In this document: in pieces, positions 63,541 to 64,000 of the stretch
How positions within the stretch are numbered: the first letter of the stretch is position 1
How the letters are laid out: every line of letters starts with the position of its first letter
NCBI GenBank assembly: GCA_032716605.1
Contig: CM064530.1
Coordinates: 7,650,158 to 7,714,157 of the forward strand
Direction: 5' to 3'
Source: Paralithodes platypus
Lineage: Eukaryota; Arthropoda; Malacostraca; Decapoda; Lithodidae
Length of the DNA: 64,000 nt
Program-made: the position numbers and the translations under genes
The notes under the pieces: model-generated
Seen by the model: the letters and a program-made list of their open reading frames with translations, nothing else
Database searches by the model: none
Told to the model about the DNA's origin: nothing

Positions 63541-64000
63541 TCTGTGTATCCCTCTATCTTACTATCTTTGTGTATCCCTCTATCTTACTATCTTTGTGTA
63601 TCCCTCTATCTTACTATCTTTGTGTATCCCTCTATCTTACTATCTTTGTGTATCCCTCTATCTTACTATCTTTGTGTATCCCTCTATCTTACTATCTTTG
63701 TGTATCCCTCTATCTTACTATCTTTGTGTATCCCTCTATCTTACTATCTTTGTGTATCCCTCTATTTTACTAGCTTTGTGTATCCCTCTATCTTACTATC
63801 TTTGTGTATCCCTCTATCTTACTATCTTTGTGTATCCCTCTATCTTACTATCTTGTGTATCCCTCTATCTTACTATCTTTGTGTATCCCTCTATCTTACT
63901 ATCTTTGTGTATCCCTCTATCTTACTATCTTTGTGTATCCCTCTATCTTACTAGCTTTGTGTATCCCTCTATCTTACTATCTTTGTGTATCCCTCTATCT
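63541..64000. repeat. 26-bp minisatellite, at least 17 units, runs off the end
   Basis: GTGTATCCCTCTATCTTACT at 26-bp spacing from 63544. One unit near 63850 lost a T. Three units equal 78 bp, so the 166-codon frame is a 26-residue repeat read across all three phases and is not a gene. Confidence 0.97.

Noticed and set aside
63454..63954. 166-codon repetitive open frame at the window end
   Set aside because: A 26-bp tandem repeat that happens to lack stops in all three frames; not a protein gene.

Overview
This window is eukaryotic, repeat-dominated DNA, most likely from an arthropod and probably a decapod crustacean. The signs are four perfect units of the arthropod telomere repeat TTAGG at 35199-35218, a candidate arthropod Inr+DPE core promoter, very dense microsatellites, and fragments of CR1-, RTE- and Jockey-like non-LTR retrotransposons. 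No long intact open reading frame codes for a cellular protein. Nearly every long ORF is a simple-repeat artefact or a retrotransposon relic. One 100-N assembly gap lies at 55759-55858.

Layout. 0.4-5.3 kb: a palindromic tRNA-like repeat, a 79-bp minisatellite of about 20 copies, and A/C-rich DNA. On the minus strand here I see a short splice-bounded exon coding for a possible signal peptide (5081-5244), plus two decayed copies of it. 6-10.4 kb, 15.5-17.1 kb, 21.7-22 kb, 25.4-29.5 kb and 38.9-43.2 kb: clusters of short non-autonomous elements that all insert at TTAA (piggyBac-like target choice). They fall into several families, called A to F here, often nested in one another or chained through one shared TTAA. 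10.4-12.5 kb: short tandem arrays and CA/TA repeats. 14-15 kb, 30-31 kb, 45.7-46.6 kb, 52.2-57.4 kb and 62.2-62.7 kb: non-LTR retrotransposon pieces. 35.8-36.6 kb and 60.9-61.3 kb: a tRNA-Val-like SINE of about 480 bp, sitting in (CA)n in both copies. 57-64 kb: mostly microsatellites, one foldback element, a retroposon nested in a family A element with a 12-bp target duplication, and a 26-bp array running off the end.

Host genes. The best candidate is on the plus strand. A CpG-rich, TATA-less promoter with Inr and DPE sits at 32994-33027, with a short non-coding first exon ending at a GTAAGT donor (33073). A second exon at 44927-45135 starts after a T9AG acceptor, has ATG at 44995, and encodes 47 residues with a His/Gln/Asn-rich tract before a GTATGT donor. 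The intervening 11.8 kb would be an intron full of repeats. The second candidate is the minus-strand exon at 5081-5244. Neither protein is recognised, and the downstream exons are outside the window or not visible.

The most unusual content is the TTAA-element network. It offers four MITE-in-MITE insertions whose empty sites can be read from sister copies, chains sharing a single TTAA, and minisatellites that have grown inside element arms. No transposase gene is present, so any mobilising enzyme would have to come from elsewhere.
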